DNA of 64,000 bases, taken from contig NZ_CP111079.1 in NCBI RefSeq assembly GCF_026278245.1, forward strand, positions 1,428,501 through 1,492,500. Direction: 5' to 3'. The number at the start of each line of letters is the position of its first letter. The first letter of the stretch is position 1. The translations under genes and the position numbers were made by a program. Source of the DNA: Pontibacter kalidii. Lineage in GTDB: Bacteria; Bacteroidota; Bacteroidia; Cytophagales; Hymenobacteraceae. Below the pieces are notes generated by a model that worked only from the letters and a program-made list of their open reading frames with translations, did no database searches and was not told where the DNA came from. This document shows, in pieces, positions 50,605-59,831 of the stretch.

Positions 50605-52131
50605 TCATTTTACTTTGTTATTAGAGAGTACTGTATTTGTATACGTATCGATGTGCAGCAGCCCGTCTGCCGCCCGCTCCGAGAGCCGCACCAGCGGCCG
50701 TGCATACAGACCTATAAAAAGTATAAAAGCCAGCAGCAGCACAATGGGCAGGTACAGCTGCCAGAGCCGGATCGGGTTAACAGGCGCCATAATAGTGTCT
50801 TTTTTGACGGCCAACGGCCTGGGTTTCCAGAAAACCTCGTTCCAGATCTTGGTCATGGAGAAGAGGGTGATGAGGCTGACGCAGAGCGAAACACCCACCA
50901 AGGTATAGTTACCAGCTTCCAGGCCAGCCCGGGCCAGCATCAGCTTGCCCCAAAAGCCGGAGAGCGGCGGCGTGCCCGCCAGGCTAAGGGCCGAGAGCAG
51001 GAACAGGACCGACAGCACCGGCTGCAGCAGGTACACGCCCCCCAGTTTTTTGAGTGAGAAAGTGCGGTAACGCTGCGCCACCACCCCGCTGATCAGGAAC
51101 AGGTTGGTCTTTACGAAGATGTTATGGATGATGAAGAAGATGCTTCCGGCAATAGCCAACGGCGTGTAAATGGCAAGCCCCATCAGCATGTACCCAATCT
51201 GGCTGATGATGTGGAAGGAGAGAATCTTCTTAAAATCGGTCTGGGCCGCCGCGCCAATAACCCCGATCAGCATAGTGAAGCCGGCAAGCAGGGCCAGCAG
51301 CGGGAGCACAAACCCCAGGTCGCTGATGAAGAGGAGCGTGAACAGCCTGATCAGCGTATACATGCCTACCTTGGTGATAAGCCCGGCAATAAATGAGGAG
51401 ATAGCGATCGGCGGCGTGTGGTAGGAGGCAGGCAGCCAGAAAAAAAGCGGGAAAATAGCGGCTTTCACGCCGAAGCCAACCAGGAAAAAGACGCTGGCCA
51501 TACTTAGCAGAGGCAGGTTGGGGTGCTCCGGCTGCCGCACCAGCAGGGCCAGTTCTGCCAGGTTCAGCGAGCCGAAGAGGCTGTAGGTGATGCCCACCCC
51601 TGAGAGCAGCAGCCCCGATGCCAGGAAATTGATCGTCACATACTTGATGGCCCCCTCCAGTTGCCCTTTACTGCCGCCCAGGCTCAGCAGCGCAAAACAG
51701 CAGATCAGCAGCACCTCGAACCACACGTACAGGTTGAACAGGTCACCGGTAAGGCAAACGCCGCTCACGCCCATCTGTAGCAGCAGCAGCAACGGGTAAT
51801 AGCCAAAGCGCCTGCGCGTTACATCCAGCCCCTGCAGGGAGAAGAGGTACACCGACAGGCCGATCACGGCGGCAGCTACCAGCATCAGCGCGCTGAAAAC
51901 ATCTGCTGCCAGGGTGATGCCGTAGGGGGCGGGCCAGTTACCCACCTGGGTAGCGATCACTTCCTGCGCCAGCACCCGCTGCATCAGAAACACCGTAGAT
52001 AGCAGCCACACCATCTGCGCCAACCCAGCCATTACAGCCATCCACTGCTCCCGCTGCCAGAATGCCAGGCAAAGCAGGGCACCATAAAGCGGAATCAGCA
52101 AAGGCAATACGAGCAATAAGTCTGATGGCAT
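50605..52131 (-). CDS. mnhD: Na+/H+ antiporter subunit D
   Basis: A 508-residue MrpD subunit with about 14 helices, homologous to the NuoM/NuoN proton-pumping subunits of complex I. The conserved region FFLVGFGVKAAIFPLFFWLPASYHTPP carries the functional lysine, and the region near 110-145 carries the acidic residue of the family. It lies 85 bp after mnhC, the only sizeable gap in the operon. Together with MrpA it forms the ion-translocating part of the complex. Confidence 0.95.
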   Translation of the reverse strand: MPSDLLLVLPLLIPLYGALLCLAFWQREQWMAVMAGLAQMVWLLSTVFLMQRVLAQEVIATQVGNWPAPYGITLAADVFSALMLVAAAVIGLSVYLFSLQGLDVTRRRFGYYPLLLLLQMGVSGVCLTGDLFNLYVWFEVLLICCFALLSLGGSKGQLEGAIKYVTINFLASGLLLSGVGITYSLFGSLNLAELALLVRQPEHPNLPLLSMASVFFLVGFGVKAAIFPLFFWLPASYHTPPIAISSFIAGLITKVGMYTLIRLFTLLFISDLGFVLPLLALLAGFTMLIGVIGAAAQTDFKKILSFHIISQIGYMLMGLAIYTPLAIAGSIFFIIHNIFVKTNLFLISGVVAQRYRTFSLKKLGGVYLLQPVLSVLFLLSALSLAGTPPLSGFWGKLMLARAGLEAGNYTLVGVSLCVSLITLFSMTKIWNEVFWKPRPLAVKKDTIMAPVNPIRLWQLYLPIVLLLAFILFIGLYARPLVRLSERAADGLLHIDTYTNTVLSNNKVK

Positions 52132-52216
52132 AAAGTGTGGTTAGCGTAATAATTCTGTTGCGTAAACGCAGGGGCGTTTCGGAAGGATGCCTTCCGGATA
52201 AAGGCGGCGGCACTGC

Positions 52217-52570
52217 CTACTGCGCCTCATTCTCTTTCTGAAGCTCGTCGAGGTTGTTAGATTTAAAGGTCATGTATACCCGGCGGATGAGCACGATGGA
52301 GAAAGCCTGTATCCCGAAGCCGATCACGATGGCGGTGAGCAGGAGCGCCTGCGGCACCGGGTCGGCGTAGGGCTCGGTAGCAATGGTGTGCTCCTCGTTA
52401 ATGATGGCGCTGCCGCCCCGGCTAAGCCCCCCGATCACGAACAGGAACAGGTTGGTGGCCAGCCCGAAAAGGATGAGGCCCAGTATCACCTTGAACAGGT
52501 GCCGGTGCAGGATAAAGTATAAACCCACGGCAAAGAGCGTTCCTACCATCAACGGAAGCAGCGTTTCCAT
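52217..52570 (-). CDS. mnhC: Na+/H+ antiporter subunit C
   Basis: A 117-residue MrpC, homologous to NuoK, with three helices (about 5-22, 28-50, 74-98) and the motif [19 protein letters not shown]. It is 6 bp after mnhB. The C-terminus is charged ([16 protein letters not shown]). Order and size match canonical Mrp operons. Confidence 0.94.
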   Translation of the reverse strand: METLLPLMVGTLFAVGLYFILHRHLFKVILGLILFGLATNLFLFVIGGLSRGGSAIINEEHTIATEPYADPVPQALLLTAIVIGFGIQAFSIVLIRRVYMTFKSNNLDELQKENEAQ

Positions 52571-52576
52571 TCTTCT

Positions 52577-53119
52577 CTATTCTTTAGACATTGTAAAAAC
52601 CATTTTCAGGACCATGCCGAGCACCAGCAGGTACACCCCGGCATCGAACAGGGTCGGGGTGCCCAGCGTCCCGATAATCGGGAGCTTCCCCTCCAACCAA
52701 ATGGCGGACATATAAGGCTTTCCCTGCAGGAGCCCCAGCACCCCACTGGTGGCTGCCATGAACAAGCCCAGGGCCATCATGTACGCCGGCCTTACCCGGA
52801 TGATGTAGTAGCGCCAATTGGAAGGGGTTACTTCCTCAGACCTCCTCCAGGTATTGGCGCGCACCAGATCCCACATATACTGGGGCGTGTCATGCTCCGG
52901 CTGCTTGCCCTGGCTGTAGACTCTCATCCGGAAGTAAGTGTTCACGGTGCGGTCGGAGCCATGCGCCAATGCGTGGAACACGAAGGCGATCGAGCCGATC
53001 AGACCACCAATAAACCCGCCGCCCGGATGGTTGTGCCCCCGGAACAGGATGTAGACCGAGAAGAGCAGGAAGAGCGGCGTGAGGTAGCGTATGGCCGTGG
53101 CGAAGATGATGGTTCTCAT
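52577..53119 (-). CDS. mnhB: Na+/H+ antiporter subunit B
   Basis: A 180-residue MrpB subunit with four helices and the family signature YILFRGHNHPGGGFIGGLIGSIAFVFHAL near the N-terminus. It overlaps mnhA by 4 bp. The loop between helices 2 and 3 (about 60-95) is longer and more polar than in Bacillus MrpB. Confidence 0.94.
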   Translation of the reverse strand: MRTIIFATAIRYLTPLFLLFSVYILFRGHNHPGGGFIGGLIGSIAFVFHALAHGSDRTVNTYFRMRVYSQGKQPEHDTPQYMWDLVRANTWRRSEEVTPSNWRYYIIRVRPAYMMALGLFMAATSGVLGLLQGKPYMSAIWLEGKLPIIGTLGTPTLFDAGVYLLVLGMVLKMVFTMSKE

Positions 53120-55422
53120 GGTTTGCCTCCTTTCTCCGGGTTAAGGCGCAGCAGCGAGAAGATGCCGAGCGCCGCCACAGCCAGCACCGTGATCTCCCCC
53201 AGCGTGTCCAGCCCCCTGAAGTCTACTAAGATCACGTTGACAATGTTGCGGCCGTGTGCCTCCAGGTAACTGGCCTTGCCATAGTATTCCTTTAGCTCTG
53301 AGTCGACGGCCTGCTGCTGCACCAGCAGCATTACGTAGGTCATCAGTGCCCCGAAAACAACGGAGATGGCAATGAACTTATACTTCATGAACTGGTGCGA
53401 GAGGTAGATGAAGGCCGGCAGCTTGTGCAGCAGCAGTACAAAGATCACCACCGTCAGCGTTTCGATGAGGAACTGTGTGGCAGCCACATCAGGCGCTCCG
53501 AAAAGGATGTAGAACAGGGCGGCAGAGTACCCGATCAAACCCATCACCACAATGGAGGTGAGCCTTGACCGGGTGCCCAGCAGGTACACCAGCGCCGAGA
53601 TGACCAGGAACAGCACCACCAGCTCATACAGCCGTACCTCGTGCAGCTGGTAGACCCTTTCTCTGAAATCAATCCCCGGGGTGTCGCGCCAGAGTACGTA
53701 GAGCAGCAGACCACAGAAAAAGAACATGATATACATCACGTAACTGCGCAGGCGCCCGTCCTGAAGCCAGAGTATGAAAGACTTTGAGCCGTGCAGGAAT
53801 TGCTCGAAAAGCCTGTGGTAGATAGCGTTGGGGCCAAAACGGTACAGGGGCTGCAGCGCCGTGGCGCGGTACCGCAGCCTGGGCAAGTACAGGTACAGGG
53901 CCAAGCCAAGCAGCAGCGTGAGGATGCTCAGCCCCAGCACCGGCGTGAAGCCATGCCACAGGCTCAGTTTGAGTTCCAGCGTAGGGTCAGCGGAGATCGC
54001 CCGCACGCCCTGCTGCAGCAGCGTCAGCGGTACCGAGCTAACCAGCAGCCCCAGCAGCAGTCCTCCAGTGGCCAAAACCAGCGGCGGGAAGTATAACCGG
54101 AAGCTGGCATGGGGGGGCACCTGGTTTTTTTTCTCCCCTTTGCGCCAGAAGATCCGGTAGCCCATGAGAATGGCCACAGCTACAAAGGCCACACCTGTTA
54201 CCAAACTTATCCCCAGCATGAGGTAATTCTCCAGGGAGGCCTCATAAAGCAGCTCCTTGCCCACAAAGCCCAGGAACGGTATAACGCCGGCCATGGAGAG
54301 CCCTGCCAGCGATGCCGCCGTGCCGGTGTACCTCATCTGTTTGCCCAGGCTGTGGAGCTTGTTCAGGTCGCGGGTGCCGGTACTGTGGTCGACGCCGCCG
54401 GCTACCAGGAATAGCGTGCCTTTGTAGAGGGCATGTGCCAGCAAAAAAACCAGCATCCCCTTGATGGCCTCATCCGTGCCGATGCCCAGCATGGTTACCA
54501 GCAGCCCCAGCGCACTGATGGTTGTGTAGGCAAGTATAGCTTTCAGATCTGTGTGCTGCAGCGCCAGTATAGCCCCCAGCAGGGCCGTAATGCCGCCTGC
54601 CGCCATCAGTGAGAATTGCCATACATCCGGGCCCGAAAGAACCGGGGAGAGCCTGGCCAGCAGGAAAATTCCGGCCTTCACCATGGTGGCCGAGTGCAGG
54701 TACGCACTCACTGGGGTAGGGGCCGCCATGGCGTTGGGCAACCAGAAATGGAAGGGGAACTGCGCCGACTTGGTGAAGCATCCAATAAGGATGAGGATGA
54801 CTGCTGGCAGGTAGAACGGGTGCCCCAGCACCTCGGGCCGCTGCTCGAGCAACCCGCTGAACGTATAGCTGCCCGCCGCCAGGCTGATCAGTATCAGGCC
54901 GGCCATCAGGGCCAGGCCACCAAGGCCGGTTACCAGCAACGCCTGCCACGCCGCCACCCGCGCCTCTTTCTCGGCTTGCTTATACCCGATAAGCAGGTAA
55001 GAGCTGATGCTGGTAAGTTCCCAGAATAGAAATAGCCCGAAGATGTTATCCGAGGTTACCAGCCCCAGCATGGCTGTCATGAACAGGGTGAGGTAAAGGT
55101 AGAAGCGGCCCAGCAGCGGGTCCCCCTCCAGGTAGCCGCTGGCGTAGAACATCACCAGCGCCCCGAAGAAGGAAATGAGCAGCGCGAACAGCAGGCTCAG
55201 CCCATCGAGCCGGAACTGCAGGTTAACGCCAAGCTCAGGCACCCAGGCGTACTGCTGCACCACCGCCTGCCCCTGCAGCACCTCTGGCATCAAGGAGAGG
55301 TACAAACCGAGAAGCAGCAGCGGCACCAACACCATCGGTACTGCCACCCAACGCCCCAGAAGCCGGTGCAGCAGGGGGGCGACGGCAGCCATGAAGAGAC
55401 CCAAAAGGATGGCGTACAGCAT
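53116..55422 (-). CDS. mnhA: Na+/H+ antiporter subunit A
   Basis: A 768-residue MrpA, the largest subunit, with about 20 helices. The NuoL-like core includes FTKSAQFPFHFWLPNAMAAPTPVSAYLHSATMVKAG, whose lysines lie on the proton path. The C-terminal part has the MrpA-specific DUF4040/MbhE-type segment (GAPDVAATQFLIETLTVVIFVLLLHKLP). It is the first gene of the seven-gene operon, and its start faces the universal stress protein gene across 150 bp. The complex exports Na+ in exchange for H+ and supports growth at high pH or salt. Confidence 0.96.
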   Translation of the reverse strand: MLYAILLGLFMAAVAPLLHRLLGRWVAVPMVLVPLLLLGLYLSLMPEVLQGQAVVQQYAWVPELGVNLQFRLDGLSLLFALLISFFGALVMFYASGYLEGDPLLGRFYLYLTLFMTAMLGLVTSDNIFGLFLFWELTSISSYLLIGYKQAEKEARVAAWQALLVTGLGGLALMAGLILISLAAGSYTFSGLLEQRPEVLGHPFYLPAVILILIGCFTKSAQFPFHFWLPNAMAAPTPVSAYLHSATMVKAGIFLLARLSPVLSGPDVWQFSLMAAGGITALLGAILALQHTDLKAILAYTTISALGLLVTMLGIGTDEAIKGMLVFLLAHALYKGTLFLVAGGVDHSTGTRDLNKLHSLGKQMRYTGTAASLAGLSMAGVIPFLGFVGKELLYEASLENYLMLGISLVTGVAFVAVAILMGYRIFWRKGEKKNQVPPHASFRLYFPPLVLATGGLLLGLLVSSVPLTLLQQGVRAISADPTLELKLSLWHGFTPVLGLSILTLLLGLALYLYLPRLRYRATALQPLYRFGPNAIYHRLFEQFLHGSKSFILWLQDGRLRSYVMYIMFFFCGLLLYVLWRDTPGIDFRERVYQLHEVRLYELVVLFLVISALVYLLGTRSRLTSIVVMGLIGYSAALFYILFGAPDVAATQFLIETLTVVIFVLLLHKLPAFIYLSHQFMKYKFIAISVVFGALMTYVMLLVQQQAVDSELKEYYGKASYLEAHGRNIVNVILVDFRGLDTLGEITVLAVAALGIFSLLRLNPEKGGKP

Positions 55423-55572
55423 GAGATTCGGGTTTTTGAATATGTTTTGTGTCTGTTGACGTATGAAGTATAAGCATACTTACCAGGAAGCGCCTATAAT
55501 GTTACAGATAAGGGCTGGCTCAGGCTGGTATTGTATGCTTTTTGCGAACTACAACCAACAACGATTACTACT

Positions 55573-56496
55573 ATGAATAGAATCAACCGACTGATGGTGG
55601 GGCTCGACCTCACTGCCATGGACGACTCCATGGTGCACTACGCAGCCTTTATTAGCCGGGAACTGCATATAGGAACCGTATACTTCATCCATGTGGAGAA
55701 AAGCCTGGAGGTGCCAAGTGAACTGCTGCATGGCCTGGAGCGCTCGGGGCTGCCGGCCGATGAGGGCATCCGGGAGATGATCATGACAAAGGTAGGGCCT
55801 GCCTTCCAGCAGCTGCCGCAGGTGCATGTAGAGGTGCTGGTGGAGGAGGGGACACCTTTAAAGGAGCTGTTGCACTGGGCCAAGGTAAAAGAGATAGACC
55901 TGCTGCTGATGGGCCGGAAGCTGCGCCTGCGTGGCACAGGCGTGCTGGCCCAGAAAGTGCTGCGCACCGGCAGGATAAGCGTGCTGTTTGTGCCGGAGAA
56001 CACTGAGCCGAGGCTACGTAACGTGGTGGTGAGCACCGACTTCTCGGACTACAGTGTAATGGCCGTGGAGCGCGTGTTGCAGGTGGCCAACGAGAAGACG
56101 GACATCCGGGTGGTGCTGCTGCACGCATACCAGGTGCCTACCGGTTACCGCACCCTGGGCATGAGTTACGAATCTTTTGATGAGCGCATGCGTGGTTTTG
56201 CCCAGGGGAAGTATGAAAAGCTGACCCAGCGCTTCCCGCAAATGGGCGGCAGGACGGAGCTTGCGCTGGTGCGCCAGGAGGACGAAGACGATATCGGGGA
56301 GCTGGTGGTGGTGGAGGCTAAACGTAACCGTGCCGACCTGCTCGTGATCGGGGCAAAGGGTATGTCGGCGGCGGCGCTTTTTGTGCTGGGCAGCGTAACT
56401 GAGAAGATCCTGCGCCATGACCTGGATATACCGTTGCTGGTATTTAAGAAGAAGGATGAAGACATGGGCTTTCTGGATGCTTTGCTGTCCCCTTAA
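55573..56496 (+). CDS. Tandem universal stress protein
   Basis: A 307-residue protein of two UspA domains (about 5-140 and 150-305). The second ends with the ATP-binding type pattern LLVIGAKGMSAAALFVLGSVTEKILRHDLDIPLLVFKK (G-x2-G-x9-G-S/T). The first domain's nucleotide motif is degenerate (MGRKLRLRGTGVLAQKVLR). UspA proteins respond to starvation, oxygen and ion stress. The ATG at 55573 is used because the upstream extension to a TTG (14 codons) looks non-coding. It diverges from the Mrp operon, which suggests shared control. Confidence 0.9.
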   Translation: MNRINRLMVGLDLTAMDDSMVHYAAFISRELHIGTVYFIHVEKSLEVPSELLHGLERSGLPADEGIREMIMTKVGPAFQQLPQVHVEVLVEEGTPLKELLHWAKVKEIDLLLMGRKLRLRGTGVLAQKVLRTGRISVLFVPENTEPRLRNVVVSTDFSDYSVMAVERVLQVANEKTDIRVVLLHAYQVPTGYRTLGMSYESFDERMRGFAQGKYEKLTQRFPQMGGRTELALVRQEDEDDIGELVVVEAKRNRADLLVIGAKGMSAAALFVLGSVTEKILRHDLDIPLLVFKKKDEDMGFLDALLSP

Positions 56497-56520
56497 TCTC
56501 CAACTTATAAGGAATATGTC

Positions 56521-56561
56521 CAAACAGCCTGTCTTGAATCCAAGGCAGGCTGTTTGGTTTA
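56521..56561 (+). terminator. Terminator of the universal stress protein gene
   Basis: A perfect 11-bp outer stem CAAACAGCCTG with its complement (56521-56531, 56546-56556), extended by CTTG/CAAG inside and followed by GTTTAG. Confidence 0.85.
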
Positions 56562-56757
56562 GTCACGAATATACTTGCTGCTGCTTTCCGGCTATACTTG
56601 CGGGCTGCTGATTATTCGTTTTAGGCACCTATGGTGTTAAACTAATTTATTTTTCAGGCCTCGCAACCGCATAAAGGGGAAGGTACAGCAGGGGGGAGAC
56701 GTGAATACAGAACAGACTCCCTCCCTTCTGTTCACCCAGATCATCCAGCAACAGAAG

Positions 56758-58122
56758 TTATACATTCACATCATCCATCATTGCCTTCCTGCCAGAAAAA
56801 CGAAGTAGCAGGTAGGCCACTACACCCGCCACCACAGAAGCGCAAAGTATGGCCAGCTTCGCCAGTGGCAGTATGGTTGACCCGGCGAAGGCCAGATTGG
56901 CGATAAAGATAGACATGGTAAAGCCCACGCCACCCAACAGGCCTACGCCAAACAACTGCATCCAGCTAAAAGCCTTTGGTTTGGCGGCTATACCCGTGGC
57001 GGAGGCCAACCAGGCAAAGAAAAGAATCCCGAGCGGCTTACCCAGCACCAGGCCAAGTATGATGCCCAGCGGAACGGAAGCAGTTAAGCTGTTCACCAGA
57101 TCGGCGTTGATAAAAATGCCCGCGTTCGCCAGCGCAAAAATGGGCATGATCAGGAAAGCGACGAAGGGGTGGAGCGAGTGCTCCAGGCGATGCATCGGCG
57201 AGAGCGCTTCCTCGCAGTTGGCCTCGATGGTGTAGACAGCGCCCTGGTAGGCTTCGCGACTTGGCCTTTGGTCCGGGTCACTTGTTTCAGCCAGGTGCGA
57301 GGTATGAAGGTCCTCCACGATCTCGCCGGTACTCGTTATAAACTCCTGCTCCGTGATTTTAGAGCGGCCCGGAATGGTGATGGCTAGCAGTATACCGGCA
57401 ATGGTAGCATGCACCCCGGACAGCAGGAAGGCCACCCACATCACCACGCCTGCTAGCGAATAGATCCAGATGTTGCGCATTTTAAGGGCATTGCCCACCA
57501 GCAGCAGCCCGAACAACAGGAAACCGACCCAGAGGCTCAGGAAATTAACTTCAGCAGTATAAAACAGCGCAATCACCAGCACAGCTCCGATGTCATCCAC
57601 GATGGCGTAGGCGATGAGGAAAAGCTTGAGCGATAGCGGCGCGTGCCGGCCCAGCAGTGTCAGTATGCCCAAAGCAAAGGCGATATCGGTGGCCATGGGG
57701 ATGCCCCAGCCGGAAATGCCCTCTCCGCCCAGGTTCAGGAGCACGAAAAAGCCTGCCGGAACCAGCATACCGCCTAGCGCCGCCATCACCGGAAAAGCGG
57801 CCGTTCGGAAAGAGGAGAGCTCGCCCACCATCACTTCACGCTTTATCTCCAGCCCCACCACGAAGAAGAAAATGGCCATCAGGCCGTCGTTTATCCAAAG
57901 GATGGCAGCTTTGGTTAAACCATAATCTCCTAAAGCAATAGTGAAAGGTGTATTCCATACTTGCTCATAAGTTTCCGCCCAGGGGGAATTGGCCCAGGCA
58001 AGGGCCACAAGGGTGACGAACAGCAAAAGTATGCCGCTGAAGGACTCCGCCCGGATAAAATCCAGGAGCGGGTAAATGATGCGGTGGTATAGCTTCGGTT
58101 TGGTGGTAGCGGTCTCGTTCAA
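56758..58122 (-). CDS. nhaA: Na+/H+ antiporter NhaA
   Basis: A 454-residue NhaA with about 12 helices. The ion-binding aspartate pair is in AIVDDIGAVLVIALFY, and TDIAFALGILTLLG precedes it as in E. coli NhaA. A hydrophilic insert at about 270-315 (ending SDPDQRPSREAYQG) is longer than in E. coli. The start is TTG at 58122, since no ATG lies near the N-terminus. NhaA exports Na+ or Li+ for two H+ at alkaline pH and complements the Mrp system nearby. It converges with the usp gene. Confidence 0.95.
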   Translation of the reverse strand: MNETATTKPKLYHRIIYPLLDFIRAESFSGILLLFVTLVALAWANSPWAETYEQVWNTPFTIALGDYGLTKAAILWINDGLMAIFFFVVGLEIKREVMVGELSSFRTAAFPVMAALGGMLVPAGFFVLLNLGGEGISGWGIPMATDIAFALGILTLLGRHAPLSLKLFLIAYAIVDDIGAVLVIALFYTAEVNFLSLWVGFLLFGLLLVGNALKMRNIWIYSLAGVVMWVAFLLSGVHATIAGILLAITIPGRSKITEQEFITSTGEIVEDLHTSHLAETSDPDQRPSREAYQGAVYTIEANCEEALSPMHRLEHSLHPFVAFLIMPIFALANAGIFINADLVNSLTASVPLGIILGLVLGKPLGILFFAWLASATGIAAKPKAFSWMQLFGVGLLGGVGFTMSIFIANLAFAGSTILPLAKLAILCASVVAGVVAYLLLRFSGRKAMMDDVNV

Positions 58123-58241
58123 AGCAGGGAGGCGTTAGTTATACTTGTTGATTAAGACGTTACAGGCAATATAAATGTTGTGTGATGCCTTGTCGGGGGC
58201 TGTGGGGCATGGCGCTGATCGGATTGGCCAAATGTATAAAA

Positions 58242-58288
58242 TGCCGGAAGCCACTGCTTAAAGTAGGAGCAGCGGCCTCCGGCAAGAG
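58242..58288 (-). terminator. Terminator of the racemase operon
   Basis: The stem TGCCGG-aa-GCC pairs with GGC-ct-CCGGCA (58242-58284). On the - strand a T-rich tail TTTTATAC follows, again the common motif. Confidence 0.75.
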
Positions 58289-58303
58289 TGAAAGCGACGC
58301 AAT

Positions 58304-59377
58304 CTATCGTACGACTTCCTTCTCGATGTAGCGCGAATTGAGCACGCTCAGGGCACCCATGTAGCGCAGGTTAAAGCGCAGCACATCGCCTACCTTAAAG
58401 TTCTGCGCATTCTCGCCCAGCTCTACGATCAGCATGTCTGAGCTGGCCCCGATCACGCTGATGTTCTCTTCCTTCGGAATCAGGAACTTGGGGTTGATGT
58501 CGAGCAGGCCCACATCGAGTATGGCGCGGTGCGAGGTTTTGCCGTAGAGGCTCTCATCCACCTCAAAGCTCTCGCCGCTGGGGTTCTCGGCCAGTACCCC
58601 GCTCGGGATCATCGGTTTCTCGGTGAGCTCAATAATCTCTGTCACCAGCTCAAACACGTCGTCGTGCATCCCTTCAAAGGTCTCGTTGGTAAACAGGTTC
58701 AGGCCAAAGAACAGCGCCTCGCCAATGCGGAAGTGGTTCACGCCCTTTGGCAGCAGGTGGTTGAAGAGCAAGGGAATGGTAACCGAGGTGCCTCCCGACA
58801 CCCACTGGATCTCGCGGTTAAACTTGGCCTCGATGATCTGCTTGTACAGGCACAGCTGTATGAGCTTGTCCTGCGTGGGCATAACGCCGTGCAGGCAGTT
58901 AAAATTGGCGCCCAGCCCGATCACCGAGATGCCGGGCAGCTCAAACACACTCTCGTAAAAATCTACCAGTTCTTCGCCCATCACGCCCTCCCGCAGGTCG
59001 CCCATCTCGATCATGATGATGATCTTGTGCAGCTTTTGCTGCCGCACCGCCTCCTCCGAGAGCAGCCGGATAATCTCCAGCTCCGTCTGAAAGCTCACGT
59101 CGGCGTATTGGATGATGTCCGGTATACTTTGCTTGGGGGCCGGCTTGATGTACACGGTCTGTACACTGGGGTCCATCCGTTTGATTACTTTAAGGTTTGT
59201 CACCCGCGAGTCGTGCACCTCTTTCACGCCCAGGGCCAGCACCTCTTTTAGGAATTTCTCGTGGCCACACAGCAGTTTGGTGACAATGCCCCAGTCGATG
59301 CCGTGCTCCCGGAAAACCTCATCGAGGTGGTTGTAGTTGTGTTGTAGTTTGTTGTGGTACAGCTTCAGAACTGCCAT
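58304..59377 (-). CDS. Alanine/ornithine racemase family PLP enzyme
   Basis: A 357-residue fold-type III PLP enzyme with an N-terminal alanine-racemase barrel (about 5-230) and a C-terminal beta domain. The PLP lysine is expected in VTKLLCGH (about K34). Also visible are IIMIEMGDLREG and SGGTSVTIPLLFNHLLPKGVNHFRIGEALFFG. The family includes ornithine racemases and broad amino-acid racemases. It is the last gene of an operon with a GNAT acetyltransferase (1 bp gap) and a sodium:solute symporter, which suggests uptake and processing of a particular amino acid. Confidence 0.88.
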   Translation of the reverse strand: MAVLKLYHNKLQHNYNHLDEVFREHGIDWGIVTKLLCGHEKFLKEVLALGVKEVHDSRVTNLKVIKRMDPSVQTVYIKPAPKQSIPDIIQYADVSFQTELEIIRLLSEEAVRQQKLHKIIIMIEMGDLREGVMGEELVDFYESVFELPGISVIGLGANFNCLHGVMPTQDKLIQLCLYKQIIEAKFNREIQWVSGGTSVTIPLLFNHLLPKGVNHFRIGEALFFGLNLFTNETFEGMHDDVFELVTEIIELTEKPMIPSGVLAENPSGESFEVDESLYGKTSHRAILDVGLLDINPKFLIPKEENISVIGASSDMLIVELGENAQNFKVGDVLRFNLRYMGALSVLNSRYIEKEVVR

Positions 59378-59378
59378 A

Positions 59379-59831
59379 TTATCTCGTTAGTCTATACTCC
59401 AAATACTTATTTGAGAAACCAAGCTTCTCGTACAGGTGACGTGCCGGGTTCTGCGGCTCCACGTGTAGCGCAATGCTGCCCTGGGTGTTGTCTATAGCCA
59501 GTTGCACCAGTCCTTTGCCCACGCCTTTTCCGCGCGTGCTGCCGTGCACCGCCACGTACACCAATATGTTTTCGGGTATATAGCCGCTCATGCCGGTGTT
59601 GTTCAGGATCAGGGCGCCCACTACGTGGTCGTTCTCACGGGCTACCAACACCGATCCGCCTTTGCCTTCCGCTTCCGAAAGGGCATATTCCATACATTTG
59701 GCAATATCCTCCCGCTTGTCGCCATACTCATCCAGGTGCTCAAAAAGGAAATCGAGCACTTCGTCCTGGTTCAGGGCTGCGTGGTTTGCCGGAGTATAGT
59801 ATTGGTAGCTGATGCCGTTGTTGTTTGCCAT
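59379..59831 (-). CDS. GNAT family N-acetyltransferase
   Basis: A 150-residue acetyltransferase. The acetyl-CoA pyrophosphate-binding loop is STRGKGVGKGLVQLAI (about 95-110), preceded by YIPENILVYVAVHG and followed by LHVEPQNPARHLYEKLGFSN, the usual GNAT end. The acceptor is unknown. Its first 61 bp overlap the end of the symporter gene in another frame, so translation is coupled, and its end is 1 bp from the racemase start. Amino-acid N-acetylation linked with racemase and transporter is a reasonable inference. Confidence 0.88.
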   Translation of the reverse strand: MANNNGISYQYYTPANHAALNQDEVLDFLFEHLDEYGDKREDIAKCMEYALSEAEGKGGSVLVARENDHVVGALILNNTGMSGYIPENILVYVAVHGSTRGKGVGKGLVQLAIDNTQGSIALHVEPQNPARHLYEKLGFSNKYLEYRLTR

